The translations under genes were made by a program, and so were the position numbers. This document shows, piece by piece, positions 49,110 to 61,979 of a stretch of 64,000 bases of DNA. The notes below the pieces were generated by a model that worked only from the letters and a program-made list of their open reading frames with translations, made no database searches and was not told the origin of the DNA. The stretch is taken from assembly GCA_030407085.1 (NCBI GenBank), contig CM059583.1, positions 206,954,001-207,018,000 of the forward strand, written 5' to 3'. Within the stretch, counting starts at the first letter, position 1. The number at the start of each line of letters is the position of its first letter. Source of the DNA: Trichopria drosophilae. Lineage: Eukaryota > Arthropoda > Insecta > Hymenoptera > Diapriidae.

Positions 49110-50490
49110 ACCGTAGTTACCCTTACGTACTACTTTCTCAACAAACAAAGTTTTTGCCTCCTATTTTTAGTTGAATGGGACACGTGATACCACATTCGGT
49201 TTACAAATCTTTCATTTGCGAAGTTACCTTTGTTATTAGGACAAAATGTGTTGAATCTTATTTATTTATTTTTGAAAATAAACTAAAAAAAAACTAAGAA
49301 AATACTGGTGGCATTTTCTGTATATGGCGTGTGCCATTTTACTACCAATTGTTGTCGTTATATTCGTAATCAGGAGGTAAAAATACACCCAAAAAATGAA
49401 ATTTGATTTGAGAGGAAATAATACATTGAAGAGCTAATTGCTTTCATCGACATTTACGATTTTTATCTCAATATACAAAAAAAAAGTAGCATATCTCTCT
49501 GAAAAATTTTTAGACCTTCTGCTTATTACAACTTTAGAGTAAGATTCCATATACCACGACATTCTCCAACCCCAGTTCATTTGACTCTTTGTAGGAAAGA
49601 AAATATCATCCAATAGTTTTGGACGACGGAGAATAATTAGTTTAGCCTGAAACAAAATTCAAATACATTATTATTAACGGTTTGTGTAGGACATTTTTTT
49701 TTCTTTCGCACAAAAAAATATGCTTGTTTAGAGGAAGGGTTGCAAAAATTTGTCTATACTATCACTTGATATTGTACTTTTAGCACAAGATCATGCTCAA
49801 GAAGGTGTCCGTCTTCTGAGATAACATATTACGATGAAAATAAAAGAAACTACTTTTTTATAAAAAATACTTTATTTTCATCATTTAGAAAACGTGCGTT
49901 TCAAAAAAAATAATACATGAGCGTGTTCTTTACATAAAAACGGTACATTTTATAAATTACCGTACAACTTTACAGAATAAAATTATGGGGGTTTGAAAAG
50001 CGATACTACTTGCGCAGCTCGTATCAAAAATTTTCATTTTTTACTAGCGCACTTTTTATACAATTTGAAAATTACTAAAACCCATTGCTGTTTTTTGTTT
50101 GGTATATTTTTAAGTATATATCACTATTATCAAGTTAAAATTATTAGCACCTGACGAATAAAAGGACTAGTATAAAAACTACATAGCAGTACAAAATATT
50201 CCAATTTCTCTGGTATCGAGAAAATCGGAATGTATTATTTATCTTGATAGCAATGTTTATAAAAACCTTGATGTCGTCATCATCCTTTAAAGACCAATTT
50301 TTGAAATGCAGATAAATTTCAAAATAGTGAAAGTAAAAATTATACCGCCAAAAGAAAAGTTCTCAAGTCTAAAAATTAAGTTTAACAAAAAACAAGAATT
50401 AATTATATTATCAAAGAATATTTATTTTATGGTTCGAATTAGAATTTTGTTTATTGGAAACAAATAGTTTAGTATTTGAAGATTATTGTC
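49110..50490. other. AT-rich non-coding stretch
   Basis: No gene was recognised. A 73-codon minus-strand frame at 49434-49655 has no family match. Confidence 0.45.
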
Positions 50491-50503
50491 TAGTTTAACT
50501 AAA

Positions 50504-50695
50504 AATTTAGTGTATTCTCTCATGAATTCTGAGAGTTTGTTCTCCTTTGTATTTTTTCCGAAAGTTGATGGTTTTGAGAAAATAAATTTTAAATATTATA
50601 CCTTAGGATTTTTTTCTCGAAAACTGTCAACATTTGGAAAAAATTTTAAACAACAAAAAATTCTTAGAATTCATTAGAGAATACACTAAATTTTT
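50504..50695. mobile_element. Small foldback MITE
   Basis: AAATTTAGTGTATTCTCTCA followed by TGAATTCTGAGAG is mirrored by ATTCTTAGAATTCATTAGAG and AATACACTAAATTTTTT. The arms are about 36 bp on a 192-bp element. There is no coding capacity. Confidence 0.75.
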
Positions 50696-51180
50696 TCATA
50701 ATTTTTCGTTAACAAATTACAATTTGGAAAAAAAATTTTAAACAAAATCCCCAAATGTCATTAAAAAAATCTAAAAAAATTCCGTGATATTTCTGGGTAA
50801 TTTCTAAGAACTTTTCCTTCTTATCATTTTTTAAGTAAAGCTCGTAGTTTTGAGTTAGAATGTCCAGAAAATGTCAAAGAAATTTTCATTGTTGCGGCCA
50901 TTTTTAGGTCGTTAGAATGATGAAGTGTATAAAAGTGAAATTTTTTCTTAAAATTGAAGTATTTTATTCATCTTTGTTCAGAGTTTCAATAGAATCCCAA
51001 TATTCTAAGGGCTCGAAAAAAATTGGTAAGAATAACTATTTCCCAATTTTTTTGACATTTTTTTTGAAATTCGGCGCCATATTGTAATTCCTAATGGCCG
51101 AAACTCAATTTTGACCTCGGAATGGGTTAATAAGAAATGAATAAGTAATTAGTTTGCCCTTTTTCACTAATGTTTCCCGT

Positions 51181-51183
<3 letters not shown>

Positions 51184-51227
<44 letters not shown>
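51184..51227. repeat. (GA)n microsatellite
   Basis: An uninterrupted GA dinucleotide run of about 21 units, ending in GAGAAAG. Confidence 0.95.
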
Positions 51228-51229
<2 letters not shown>

Positions 51230-51239
51230 TGATTCTAAG

Positions 51240-54200
51240 TAAAAATCGTAACAAATTGATTTTAGCTTGAAAATAACTTTACAAGTGGGTATTTTTTAGT
51301 ATAAAATATTAAATGTATTGTGGAATTACTCATATCTGATTCGTTCTTACATCTCAATTGCGGTAGTACCGCATGAATTCAAATTTTATAACATGTTGAT
51401 CAGAAGACTATCACTTTTTTATCAAGATCCAATAAACTTCAGTTGCAGAATTTAGTTGAAGATAATTCTGTTCAAAATGGACCAACATGTGGTACTATTC
51501 GAGTGCAAAACGTTCTATAATTTGACTTTTTTAGATCTGTCTTTAGAACAAAAATTAAAATAAAAAATAATTAATTAATTCGACTGGATCCAGGTCGCGC
51601 CTATGTGAGTAATCTCTATATGGCTAGTTCTCCTTATTACCGCTAGGAGAGCACGTGTCTTTGATTCGTACTAGATACCGAAATGGGGTTTCATGGGGTA
51701 CTTGTGGTACATAGTCTATATTTTATCATACGACAAACCATTTGCAAATTGCATGGGTATTCAAGGTTGTTAAATAGAATCTACACAGTTCATTGTGGAA
51801 CTGCGGGCATTATTTTTTAATTAAAAAAAATTTATTAAAAATTTGTTCACGGTTTGTATCGACGGAATCCGGGATTTGTTTATGTCATAACTTGCACTCG
51901 TACAACATAAATGATGTAATAAATACTATTCTACGAATAGTTGCAATGTAGTTTTTGTTTTCATTTTCGGAAAAAATAGTTTTCAAATTTGATCGAAAAA
52001 CTCGTAATAATTATACTTTATGTTTAAATGCAATCTTTCGTAGCTTACTATGCACACTATTAAATATATTACTAACCAAAGTAGCACCCGCGATTGATGC
52101 TTTAATAGTATTGTAAATGTAATCTGATTTAAAGGTATTTTATGTTAGGCATTATTTATAGTCCTATTAAAAGACCAAAGTCAATTTTTTTAATTTAAGA
52201 AAAATTGTATATCATCAGATTATTTTTGGGATACAGTAGCTCCAAATATATCGTACAATTCGCAATTTTTCCGATGATGCATTTGTCAGTGTACGTGCCA
52301 ACCTGCACGTAGAACTTGTCCGGACTCTTTGGCGAATTGGCGCATTCTCCTTAATTATACACTGCACTTCCACATGATGTGGGGCGTTTCTTGCTTTTTT
52401 TTTCAATAATACATAATCTATCAATTGGACGACAATTTAAACACCATCTAAATATACCTGTCATAATGAATCGTTTTCTATGTATTGCTCAATATCTTTC
52501 TGAAAATCTATAATCGAAAAAATGATTTATTAATTGAAAAATATGATTTAGAATATAACACACCATATTTTATTATATGTAATATTAATAACATAATAAT
52601 ATAGAATATACATAGTTTTTGTGCACTAATTTTACAGAAATTAGTCATATTTATGGGGAAAACCCGACAATCTTATACCCTTTCTAAATAATGTGACCGG
52701 AATTGTATTAATTATTTGCCAAATGCCCGTCACGTGCTCAGGAAGATGTCAATATTCTGGAAATATGCTATGGAATTCGGCACATGATGCATGAGAATAT
52801 TTTTAAACCATTCACTTCAAGTTTTCAAACAAAGTTAAAGAATGTCAATGATTTGAAACTGCACTTAAAATAAGTATTGGTGACTAAAAGTAAAATGCTA
52901 TTTTAGGCACATTATACATATATATATAAGATCGCTCCAAATCATTCATTGATCAAAAATTGAAAAATGTATTCTGATTTGTGCTGATTTTTTAACTTGA
53001 ATTAAGAAATTTAAAACCTATAGAAGAAATTGGTCCACTTACTAAACATCAGAAGTAAAATGCCTTGCCGTGAAAATTACGTTGCCTCATTATTTATTTG
53101 ATAAGTGTTTCTCGTGGAATTTTAATAATTCAACTCAATCTGTCATTGTTCGATTCTAATTTCAATAGCTATTTGTTACGTTCTTCTTAACAATGTTAAA
53201 TGTATACACGAACGTAAAACGAAGATTAATTAATTTTGTTTCTCAATTGTCTTAAATAGGCTCCTGGCGGGATTCTCAATTAAGGTAATGCCCTACTAAG
53301 TGATACGTATCCCAAAATACACAATCATCTCCGACACTAAGGTCAATAACGTTAACGTTCATATGAAATATTACTTAAAATATGCTGGAAAAATTGTCAC
53401 GATACACTTAAGTTAACTTTCTCAAACATGTTATCTTATTAAATCAGGCAACTGCTCTTCGTAAGAATTTACTTTGATTTTTTTAATTTACATCAGAGAT
53501 AAAAATGTTAAAATTGGACGATGTTGTAAGATTTGATTTGGTTATAATTATTTGTAGAAGAGAATTGATGTTTAAAATAAACTCAAAAAATGAGTTAATA
53601 AATTGTAAAATACATTTTATTTATCGGTTATTCTTTACACCCAGACACAATAAAAACTTTTCTGTAGTAAATGTAATAAAATAATGAAAATTTTGAAATT
53701 CGATGTTGCCATTAATTGCTGTCTTGTCTTTTTTATAATGGATAAGTAAAAAGTTAAATTTCATGCAATAAAATGATATTCAGGTATTTTCATTGATTGC
53801 TGCTGAAAAATCTCAAGAAAACGTCACCTAACTTCTATTTTTCAAAGAAATGAGAGAAAATGGTACTATTTTTTATTATGCAATGATCGGAAAAGAGGCA
53901 ACACATTTCAAATATACAATTCGTAGGGTAAGGCACAGACATAGTTTTTAGTTAATTTTACTATCTAAATAGTGACATGGACTTTAAGGACCTAGCAACA
54001 CGTTTCGTCTTATAACTCTCTAAATTTTGTTAACGCTCGATAGAGCGATATTTTGCATTACTTTGAAGAATTGATTGTTAATAAAAATTATGAAATAATG
54101 CTGCTTTAATAACTGAACGTCGAAAACAAACTTTATATTTAATTAATGTAGATAATACAGACTCAAACAACAACAATTTATACAACCTATTTTATGGGGT

Positions 54201-55420
54201 TCCATAAATATTTCTTAACGTTTCTGAAACCGCAATGCGCAATACATTTTTTTCGAAAATAAAAGTGAATCATACCAGGAAAATACGTCCGTAGTTTAGT
54301 TGTTTATTAATAGATCCGCATTTCTCGCGAGCTTTCTTCTAGTTTCCTGAACTTTCGTTCTTTTTTAGCAATGTTTTTACATGCCAAAGTTTCGCTGTTT
54401 AACATAAGTAAACACTTCGGGAATGATACTGTAATTGTCAAAAGTAAATTCTCTTTTCTGACGATTTTTTTTTGGACTCTGAGTAAACAGTAACAGGAAG
54501 AGAAAAGTGTTGAAAAATCCTAACTGTGCTATTGTTTTGAAAAAAAAGCTTAAAAATTCATTACTTTTCTCTTTACATAAAAAATATTTGAAATTGGGCC
54601 TAAAACCTTTACTCGAAATACGACGTGTGAAAGAAAAATTCATTGGCGAACAATGTAAGCAGAAGTGGACGTAGATAACTGACATATTCAAACGTACATG
54701 CAATAATAGTGAAATGCACAAAAATGTATATATAATGGCTTTTTGTTCCATTGGAAAATCCATAAAACTTTTAATAACTTAAGTGAAAGTGGAGATATGC
54801 AAGTTTATATTTGTATTAAAACAAATGTACGGTGTAAAAAAGGTAGAATTATAATAAATATAGAAGCCGACGAATTATTAGGTGCATAATTGCGAATTTG
54901 TTGTAATCTCTAAAAAGCCAAGTAAAGAAAACTTGACAAGTTTGACTTGTAAGTTGCCTAAATTTTTCTGGTCTTAACAGTTTTTCTATGACGAAGTCTA
55001 ATAAGTTACAGGGATAGATTGTCATTGACCAATTGACCAATTAAATATGTACATCGTGAGAAAACCATGTGCCTTGAGTTATTTTTTACAAAATAAAAAG
55101 TTCTGTGGATTTTCGGTCAATTAGTGAAGGATTTGGTCTTATTACAGGAAGATGGCCTAACACTTATCTTCTAAATTACTTTTATCATGCAGGGAATACA
55201 AATTTGGGCTGATGAGCAGGGACCTTTTTAGACATTAATACAGGCTAATATAAAAATTTTTCGGCAGAAAACCGATATCTGTATTAGTATTTTTCTATGA
55301 AAAAGAAGTTAATAACCAAAAAAATCAATTTTATGGATAATAATTCATAAATAGAGATAACAATGTATTTCTGGAATCATAGCTGCATCACATAAATAGT
55401 TAAGTCTATATAAAAGTAAG
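51240..55420. other. AT-rich non-coding stretch
   Basis: No gene was recognised. The longest frame (54377-54763, minus strand, 128 codons) is phenylalanine-rich, matches no known family and has the AT composition of its flanks. Confidence 0.45.
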
Positions 55421-55427
55421 TTTTTGT

Positions 55428-55622
55428 GGCCGGGAACAAAGTTCCGAAAATCAAAACCCCGAAAGACTAAAATTTCGATGTTGGGTGAGTCCAAGGTATT
55501 TTAATTTGCTTTCTTTTTGCCAAATTTTGAAAGATAAAGTGAAGAAAATCATACTGCAGCCATGCTATATCGAAATTTTGGCCTTTCGGTGCGTTGATTT
55601 TCGGAACTTTGTTCCCCGGCCG
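55428..55622. mobile_element. MITE with about 50-bp inverted ends (GGCCGGGAACAAAG)
   Basis: GGCCGGGAACAAAGTTCCGA and AATCAAAACCCCGAAAGACT at the left are mirrored by GTTGATTTTCGGAACTTTGT and TCCCCGGCC at the right. The TTTCGAT / ATCGAAATTTTGGCCTTTCG pairing continues the arms. The element is about 195 bp and non-coding. Confidence 0.85.
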
Positions 55623-56534
55623 TTTTTGTCCACGGATTCAAAATTGAATATTCCTGCGCATTTGCATTTTGATGGCTTCCTAGGTATATTTGACGATCGT
55701 CAGGGTAATGCCAATCATGATGTCATTGCCGCAAAAGAGTGGCCAATCGGACGTGGATCTCTTTTTTCCATACAAAAAAAAAATTCGTTGAGCAACCAAC
55801 CGCTTCGTGCTCTCAGCTCCAGACGAGAAATTGGTTAGGGCAGCCAAGTAAATAGTTTCACTCAAGAATAAATTGGCTGCTAACCGATTAAATACAATGC
55901 AAAACTAGTTGATTGGTTACTGTAACTATTTCATTCGGAGTACTGCAGTTTTCCATTACGGATGAAAATTTTTGAACACACTTCCACAATAAGAAAAGTT
56001 GCCATTCTTTCTGATAAAAATATCCACAAGTTCTTGGAATTTGTAGTATTCAGTTAATCAAAATTACAATAAACCTCATATTTATCATAAATAATAGCTC
56101 ACAAGTTGGTCCTAAAATCCTTTGGGAAGAGTAAAATTTCCCAAAATTTTGTCTGCGTATAATTTTTCGCCTGGGTCTGAGAATGAGCACGAATCGATCC
56201 ATGGACCCTACCAATAATTTTTGTTCCGTATGTTTTTATATTCTTTTAACATGTTTACTCTTCAGTATGTCTTGTAACAAACGCAAACCACTAAATGTGT
56301 TGAATTTAAAAAATAACACCGAGAAAACTGCCATAATAGGGGGTCGGATTTGAAATACTAGTATATCAGGTCTGCATCAGACCATGCCATTTTTTGGTCA
56401 AAATGATTTTAAAAAATATCACAATTTCTTGCAACAAAAATATTTTCATTTATATTTCTTCTTAGACGAGCGCATTACGATGTCTGTGGTGCATACTTTT
56501 AATTTTACTAGCATAATTTTTTTGATGACTCTTC

Positions 56535-56675
56535 TGCTCGATCAGAAATAATGCAAATTTTACAAATTTGTTTATGTTCGTGAAGATGGAATATTTGGAT
56601 TGTTTTAAGGTTTTCGAAAAAAAATGAGAACCATTAAAGTGGAAAGATTCAATGCACCAGGAAATAATGCTTGTG
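56535..56675 (-). mobile_element. SINE-like repeat, copy 2 (head truncated)
   Basis: This copy shares GAAATAATGCAAATTTT, GTGAAGATGG, AAAAAATGAGAACCA and AGTGGAAAGATTC with 13975-14110. The tRNA-like head seen in copy 1 is lost after CACCAGGA. Confidence 0.6.
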
Positions 56676-57166
56676 GCAACTAAAGAATAGAATATAATAC
56701 GTTTAAATTGTTTACATCACGTACAAAGCACACTTAACAACGGTATTTCTTGATTGAAAAAAAATGTACTTTAATTCGATAAAATTTTAAAAATCGATAA
56801 CCAAACGAAGTACTGGCGAAAAAAGTAAAAAACAGCATTAACCTACATTTTTAGGAAACTTAATTCAAACCAATTATTTTTCATATCGCTATCAAATCAA
56901 TTATAAGTCTTCTTCTTGGATTGTTTTGTATTTGAATCTAATCAATTTCTGATTGCTTTCTGCTCGACCATACTGTCGAATAATGAAGAATCCGAACGAA
57001 ATTGCATGAGTCTCTGAGAAATGTAATCATGTCCAATTTGTGACCTCTTTCGAACCCAATACAAATTTTGAATACGCTGGTCGAAAACCGAAATCGAAAA
57101 ATAAAAAATCTCTAATATATAACAATATTTTGAAACGACTTATGTCCGAAGATTGGTTGCTTGTTT

Positions 57167-57742
57167 GCTGAAACGTTCAGAACAACCTACTTAAAGGACA
57201 TAAGGCGGGTTTAAAATAATTATTACTTACACTTGACCTACATTACCTTTTAATTATTTTGAAACACAATATGCAGAGTGATCCAAAAGTATGGAAATTG
57301 CCAAATTACTTTGGAGGAATGCATTTTGGGGGAGAAATTTTCAGAAGAACCTCTTCTTTTTCGTGGATATTCAATCGCGACCTGAGATTTCACCTTGAAC
57401 GTGAACTTGAATGTAATTACAAGGTCGAATAACTTTTTCAAATAGGAATACATATTTTTTAACCCACAAATGTAAGAGCGGAAAATACTACATCTGACTG
57501 TAAATGACATTCAAGGTCACGATTGAATATCCATGAAAAAGAGTTTCAAGTTTCCTCCGAAACTTCCCCCAACCCCAAAATGCTTTCCTCCATAGTAATT
57601 TGGCTGTTTCCATACTTTTAGATCACCCTGTATCTTGTGTTTCAGAATAGTTCAAGAGTAATGTAGGTCAAGTATAAGTAATAATTTTGTTGAAAACGTG
57701 TTATGCCTTACAATTGGACTAGATTATCCTGAACGTTTCAGC
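57167..57742. mobile_element. Foldback element with about 250-bp arms
   Basis: GCTGAAACGTTCAG at 57167-57180 is perfectly mirrored at 57729-57742. Arms continue through TACACTTGACCTACATTAC, GTGATCCAAAAGTATGGAAA and GTGGATATTCAATCGCGACC, each with a right-hand complement. The centre has no recognised coding. This is a long-armed foldback of 576 bp. Confidence 0.85.
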
Positions 57743-58284
57743 TATCGAGGAACCTTTACGTATGTACATATACAAATTTATGCCAAATATTCTTAAGATT
57801 TTAAAATACTTTGGCAATTTTAATTCGTTAACACTAGCGAGATTTATGCTTAATTCATACATAAAATGTTTGTGCTATGTCCAAATAATTTTTGTTGGAT
57901 ACTAACTAATTTGGGCTGAACACAATGATATGAACATGTGTTAATCACAAACCATGCTTTCGTTGAACACAAATTTCTAGGTTTGGGTACAGCACCAACC
58001 CGATTTGTGTGGATCCCAAACTAGCTTTCCCTGTAGACCCAGAATCTGTGCGAAGTTTCCATAAAAGTGCCAGATCGTTGCGAAACTATTTTATAACTGT
58101 TACAGGTGTACCTACAAAATTGTCCAGATATTACACGACAAATGCCCAAATGCCCAAAAAGTTTACCTTGAATTCTGGATAAGAATTTATACTCGAAAAG
58201 TCGAGATATTTTAATTGTACTTCCTAATGCGTTTATATTAGAGTCCCATCTTTAAGTTTCTAGGGTCAAATAAATGTTTTAGAA

Positions 58285-58650
58285 AATTCAACATGGCGGA
58301 TGAAATACAAAAAATCCAAGTTTTTTTGAAACCAATTTTTTCACTTGTAAGGGACCCAATGAGTGACATCGTTGGAAGAATTAACTGTACTGTCAAACTG
58401 CACTATTCAATATAACAAAATTCAAAATGGCCGACTCAAAATGATGGAAATATATTTGAAAAATTGTAAGTAACAAATGTTTAGCGGGCTAAATATTTAC
58501 TCTGCTGTTTTTTTAATCACTTATTGCCAATTTTGAGACACATTTTTAACATTCAAAATGGTCGACCCAAAAGGGCAAAGGATTTTTTTTCCCAACAGCG
58601 TTTTCAGACAGCTTTTTGAAATTCAAAATAGCCGTTCCAATATGGCAATT
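58285..58650. repeat. Dispersed/tandem repeat carrying AATTCAAAATGGCCGA units
   Basis: Units AATTCAACATGGCGGATG, AATTCAAAATGGCCGACTC, CATTCAAAATGGTCGACCC and AATTCAAAATAGCCGTTCC occur at about 58287, 58420, 58551 and 58620, with spacings of about 70-130 bp. Related fragments lie near 5390, 41840 and 63410-63650. Confidence 0.6.
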
Positions 58651-58793
58651 AGCATTTTTCATGTTCACAAACTCCCATAAAAATTACCATACTGAGTTTT
58701 TTATGAATAATCTGTGTTTGATTAATATGAGTGATTTTATTGCTTGTCCATTGGAATCAAAATATCAACAAAATAAGAATTTCTTGGCGAAAT

Positions 58794-60389
58794 GGACGGA
58801 ATTAAATAAACAATGATATCGTCGATTGACGTTTCGGCCATTTATTGTAGCCCTCTTCAAAATTATCTACAAAAAGGTATAACATTTCGGAAAAATATAA
58901 TATGATACAAAATAAAACATCAAATTACGTAAAAAATACAATCGATAATAAACAGAAAAATGCAAATAAAATAAAAACCGAGATAATAAACATTTACAGA
59001 ATACCGATGATTAAAAACCACAAACATTTTTTCAAACAGTCTTTTAAAAATAAAAATTATCGAAATTAAACATTTTTTTGTAGAAAAAAAGATTTTTTTT
59101 ATGAGTGACAAATAAAAAATAAAAAAATAAAAAAATATAAAAGCGAAAAAAGCGAAAAAAAATTGAAAGACCATTGCAATTCTAAAAAATGTTAATAAAA
59201 AAAATTAAACGAAAATTCGTAATTGAATCGGTCCATGCAAAAAGGGCACTAAGTCCATTTTTGGGTAAATTTTTAGGCTCCGGTCTATCATTTGACACTT
59301 ATTTAAATTATTAATCTTCATTTCCTGATGTCCGATTTATGCAAAAAGGGCCCTCCAGGACTTAGATCCCTTTTTGCATAAATTGGAAGTAACATTTTTT
59401 ATATCGCGTATTATTTACACTGAGAAAGAAATGTAGTAAAAGATAGTATTTAATACTAGGTACTTATTGCGGTAAAATATGTGCCAATAAATATATGTCG
59501 TATATTTTACCACTATAAATTGTCAAGATATATTGTAGGATACGCGTTGTAGTTGTATACTATAAGAAATATATAAATATATAATCTAATACCATTACAT
59601 AATAGTTGCAACTACACTGGCGAACAACTAATACAGTACCAGTTTTGAATACTGTCCATATTGGTAAATATAGTTAATACATATTCGAAAATCATGTTAC
59701 CACAATGTTTAGTATTGAAATATTAAATATGAATAATTCCAACTTATTCGTATTAAGAGAGATTTGTTTACTGATTATTACACACATACGTACTGTATTT
59801 ACAAATAACAATAATCTTTCGGAACTATTGTAATTTAACGACGGTCTCTTACTGTTCGTGTGTATTTCATATTATATCTAGGGTTTCTACAATTCCCTGA
59901 TATAATGGCATACTGTTACTGATGAAAAAGATAATCAATTTAGTTCTTAATACACCGCAAAATGTAATTATACATTGTATTATACTTTTGCAAATAAATT
60001 AGTTAGCTGCGTTATAAAATTACTACTTTTTTTCATCTTACTCGTGATTCATGCAAAAAGGGACCTAAGTCCACTGATATTTTTTATAATTATTAAAAAT
60101 CCTCTTTAACTTTAAGCATAGAACGATATTTGTACCATTGTAAGTGCATAAAAGCAACATTTCTATTAAATAATATTTTTATTTTTCATTCTGCAAGAAA
60201 AGTAAATCAGTTTTTTGCGTTTTCCCAATAATTATCTATATGGACTTAGTGCCCTTTTTGCATGGACCGATTCAATTGATTTACCTTAACGAATCATGAG
60301 ATATTATTTGTTGTCATGTCAACTAAGATAAAAAATTGAGTTTGGCCGAAACGTCAATCGACGATATCACTGTTTATTTAATTCCGTCC
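58794..60389. mobile_element. 1.6-kb composite bounded by a 47-bp inverted repeat (Penelope-like ends suspected)
   Basis: 58794-58840 and 60343-60389 are inverted copies of 47 bp with one mismatch, so recently related. The unit, read on the minus strand, contains GGCCGAAACGTCAATCGACG. GAAA followed by a CGTC-loop-GACG stem, with TTGAAGAGGGC upstream in the left copy, resembles the hammerhead-ribozyme-bearing ends reported for Penelope-like retroelements. No reverse transcriptase is present between the ends. The family call is tentative. Confidence 0.6.
59221..60277. mobile_element. 1.06-kb element with perfect 38-bp terminal inverted repeats, nested in the composite
   Basis: 59221-59258 and 60240-60277 are identical inverted copies over 38 bp (core GGTCCATGCAAAAAGGGCAC). 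The TGCAAAAAGGG word recurs inside at about 59340 and 60054, and facing the other way near 59370. The internal 59333-59388 segment forms its own hairpin. A CACTGAGAAAG end at 59418 may mark a further nested MITE. The interior has no transposase, so this is non-autonomous. Confidence 0.85.
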
Positions 60390-60760
60390 AAATCTGTGTT
60401 TGACGCAATAAAAGTTTCGTTTGGTCTATTCGCCGTCATTTTTGTCTGATGTTTACGAAGCTGAGATTTTCAACCACATTTCCGTCATTTTGAGTCTCCC
60501 ATCTAGAAATTTATTAAATTCAAAAAATTGTTTATTCGAAATAGGGTAAATTTATTTAATTAAAGAAGGGTGAGAAGCAAATCATTTGTTAAACGAAAGA
60601 AATATTCGTTTACGACTCTAACAATAGAATAATTTGTTTAATTTAATCAAACTTTCTTTGAGTTTAAAAAAACATGTGTCAAAAATACTGTCAAAACTGA
60701 AAACTGGCTGCCGTTTGAAATGATTTTGAGTGAAATCTGATGGATTTTGCTGGATCTGCG
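60390..60760. other. AT-rich non-coding stretch
   Basis: No gene, repeat or motif was recognised between the composite element and the GC-richer block that follows. Confidence 0.4.
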
Positions 60761-61273
60761 TGTGCGACGGATGAAGTCACCGACCTACTAAATTGATAAT
60801 GATCTCTGGCAATCGACCTAAATGTAGCGTATCTCAAGTTATCGAAAAGTTCACCGATAATATCTCAGTGAATCAAGTCTCAATTAAGAGATCAAGTTTA
60901 CCAGGAAAATGAAGAAACTACGATTCCAACCCTTAGGAAGGGTGCCTTAGGCAATTAGGCTAGCCAGGATGACGACCGAGCAGCAAGGTTATGCAAGCGG
61001 CGTTCGTCTTGGGTTGAAGTGTTACGACAACGGCGATAATCGAGCGAAAGGCACCCCGTAGCTTTTAATACGTTCCCAATTAAATGATATTGAACGAAAT
61101 TGATTCCCATCGACTTTGCGCACCAATACAATCGTAGGCTACGTCATACCTATTGTTTTTTGATGTTGTGTTGGTGCGACCGGGTGGCCAAGATCGTACG
61201 ACGGGTACATCGCACGAGCATCCGTGACGTATGTTCTCTTCTCGCATCTTCAGACTATCCTCCCCCCCTTTAG
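60760..61273. other. GC-richer island upstream of the possible exon
   Basis: This unique-looking sequence with CG-rich words could be the intron or promoter of the possible exon, or a regulatory island. No open frame stands out. Confidence 0.3.
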
Positions 61274-61548
61274 GCACTCATCGGGCACTCATTGAGCCGA
61301 GTTCGTCAGACCTCAATGACACAATCATCCACCGAAGCATCCAGAGGCTCGAACGAGACACAGCGGAATCGGCGGGAGACGAACAGACGTCTAGTTGCAT
61401 CTCTTCGGGGAAAGAGAAGGAATGCACCGACCACACGACGCTATCGTCATCGCTCGAGGATAAAAAGTCGGCAAACGAGACGACACTTGATTGGGACTTC
61501 TCTAAAAACGATACACTCGAGTTCTCTTACCAATTTCGAGTCCGTTAA
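61274..61548 (+). CDS. Possible terminal coding exon of an unidentified gene
   Basis: A pyrimidine-rich tract (CCTCCCCCCCTTTAG) ends at 61273 like a splice acceptor. The frame that follows is open to TAA at 61548 and encodes about 91 residues rich in Ser, Asp, Glu and Thr, ending TLEFSYQFRVR. The composition is GC-richer and looks more like codon usage than the alternative frame (61292-61594). No family is recognised, and no upstream exon or promoter was found. A first codon split after G would be needed. It could equally be a chance frame within the GC-rich block 60760-61540. Confidence 0.3.
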
Positions 61549-61979
61549 CTTATCCATTTTTTTTTTGTATCAGATTTTTTGTTTAGAAATTTAAGTCATT
61601 TATATGCGAGACAACGTTTGCAACCGATCGTACGGAAATATTTATCGGAAATCATTTTGGAAACAAATATTGGGACAAGAATGAGTCAGAAATATCGCTT
61701 CATGCATCTAATCGTTGGCGTTCTTGGAAACAACCGATCTGCGGTTAAGTATGGGTTTCTTGTCAAATAGTTTACTGACCGAATTCCGTCGAAACTTTCT
61801 TGTAGATAATTTAGATCCAAACCCAACATGACTGTATATTCACAACCGATTACGTCATAAGTGTCTATTAACGAGTAATGCATTCAAATAGTTTTACAAC
61901 TGCAGAAAGACATAATCAAAAGCAATCCAAATTTGAAAAAAAATTATATCTGAGATCATTATCACCCCAACTACACCTA

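Noticed and set aside
54377..54763. 128-codon Phe-rich minus-strand frame as a gene
   Set aside because: The amino-acid bias reflects poly-T/A composition. No recognisable domain.
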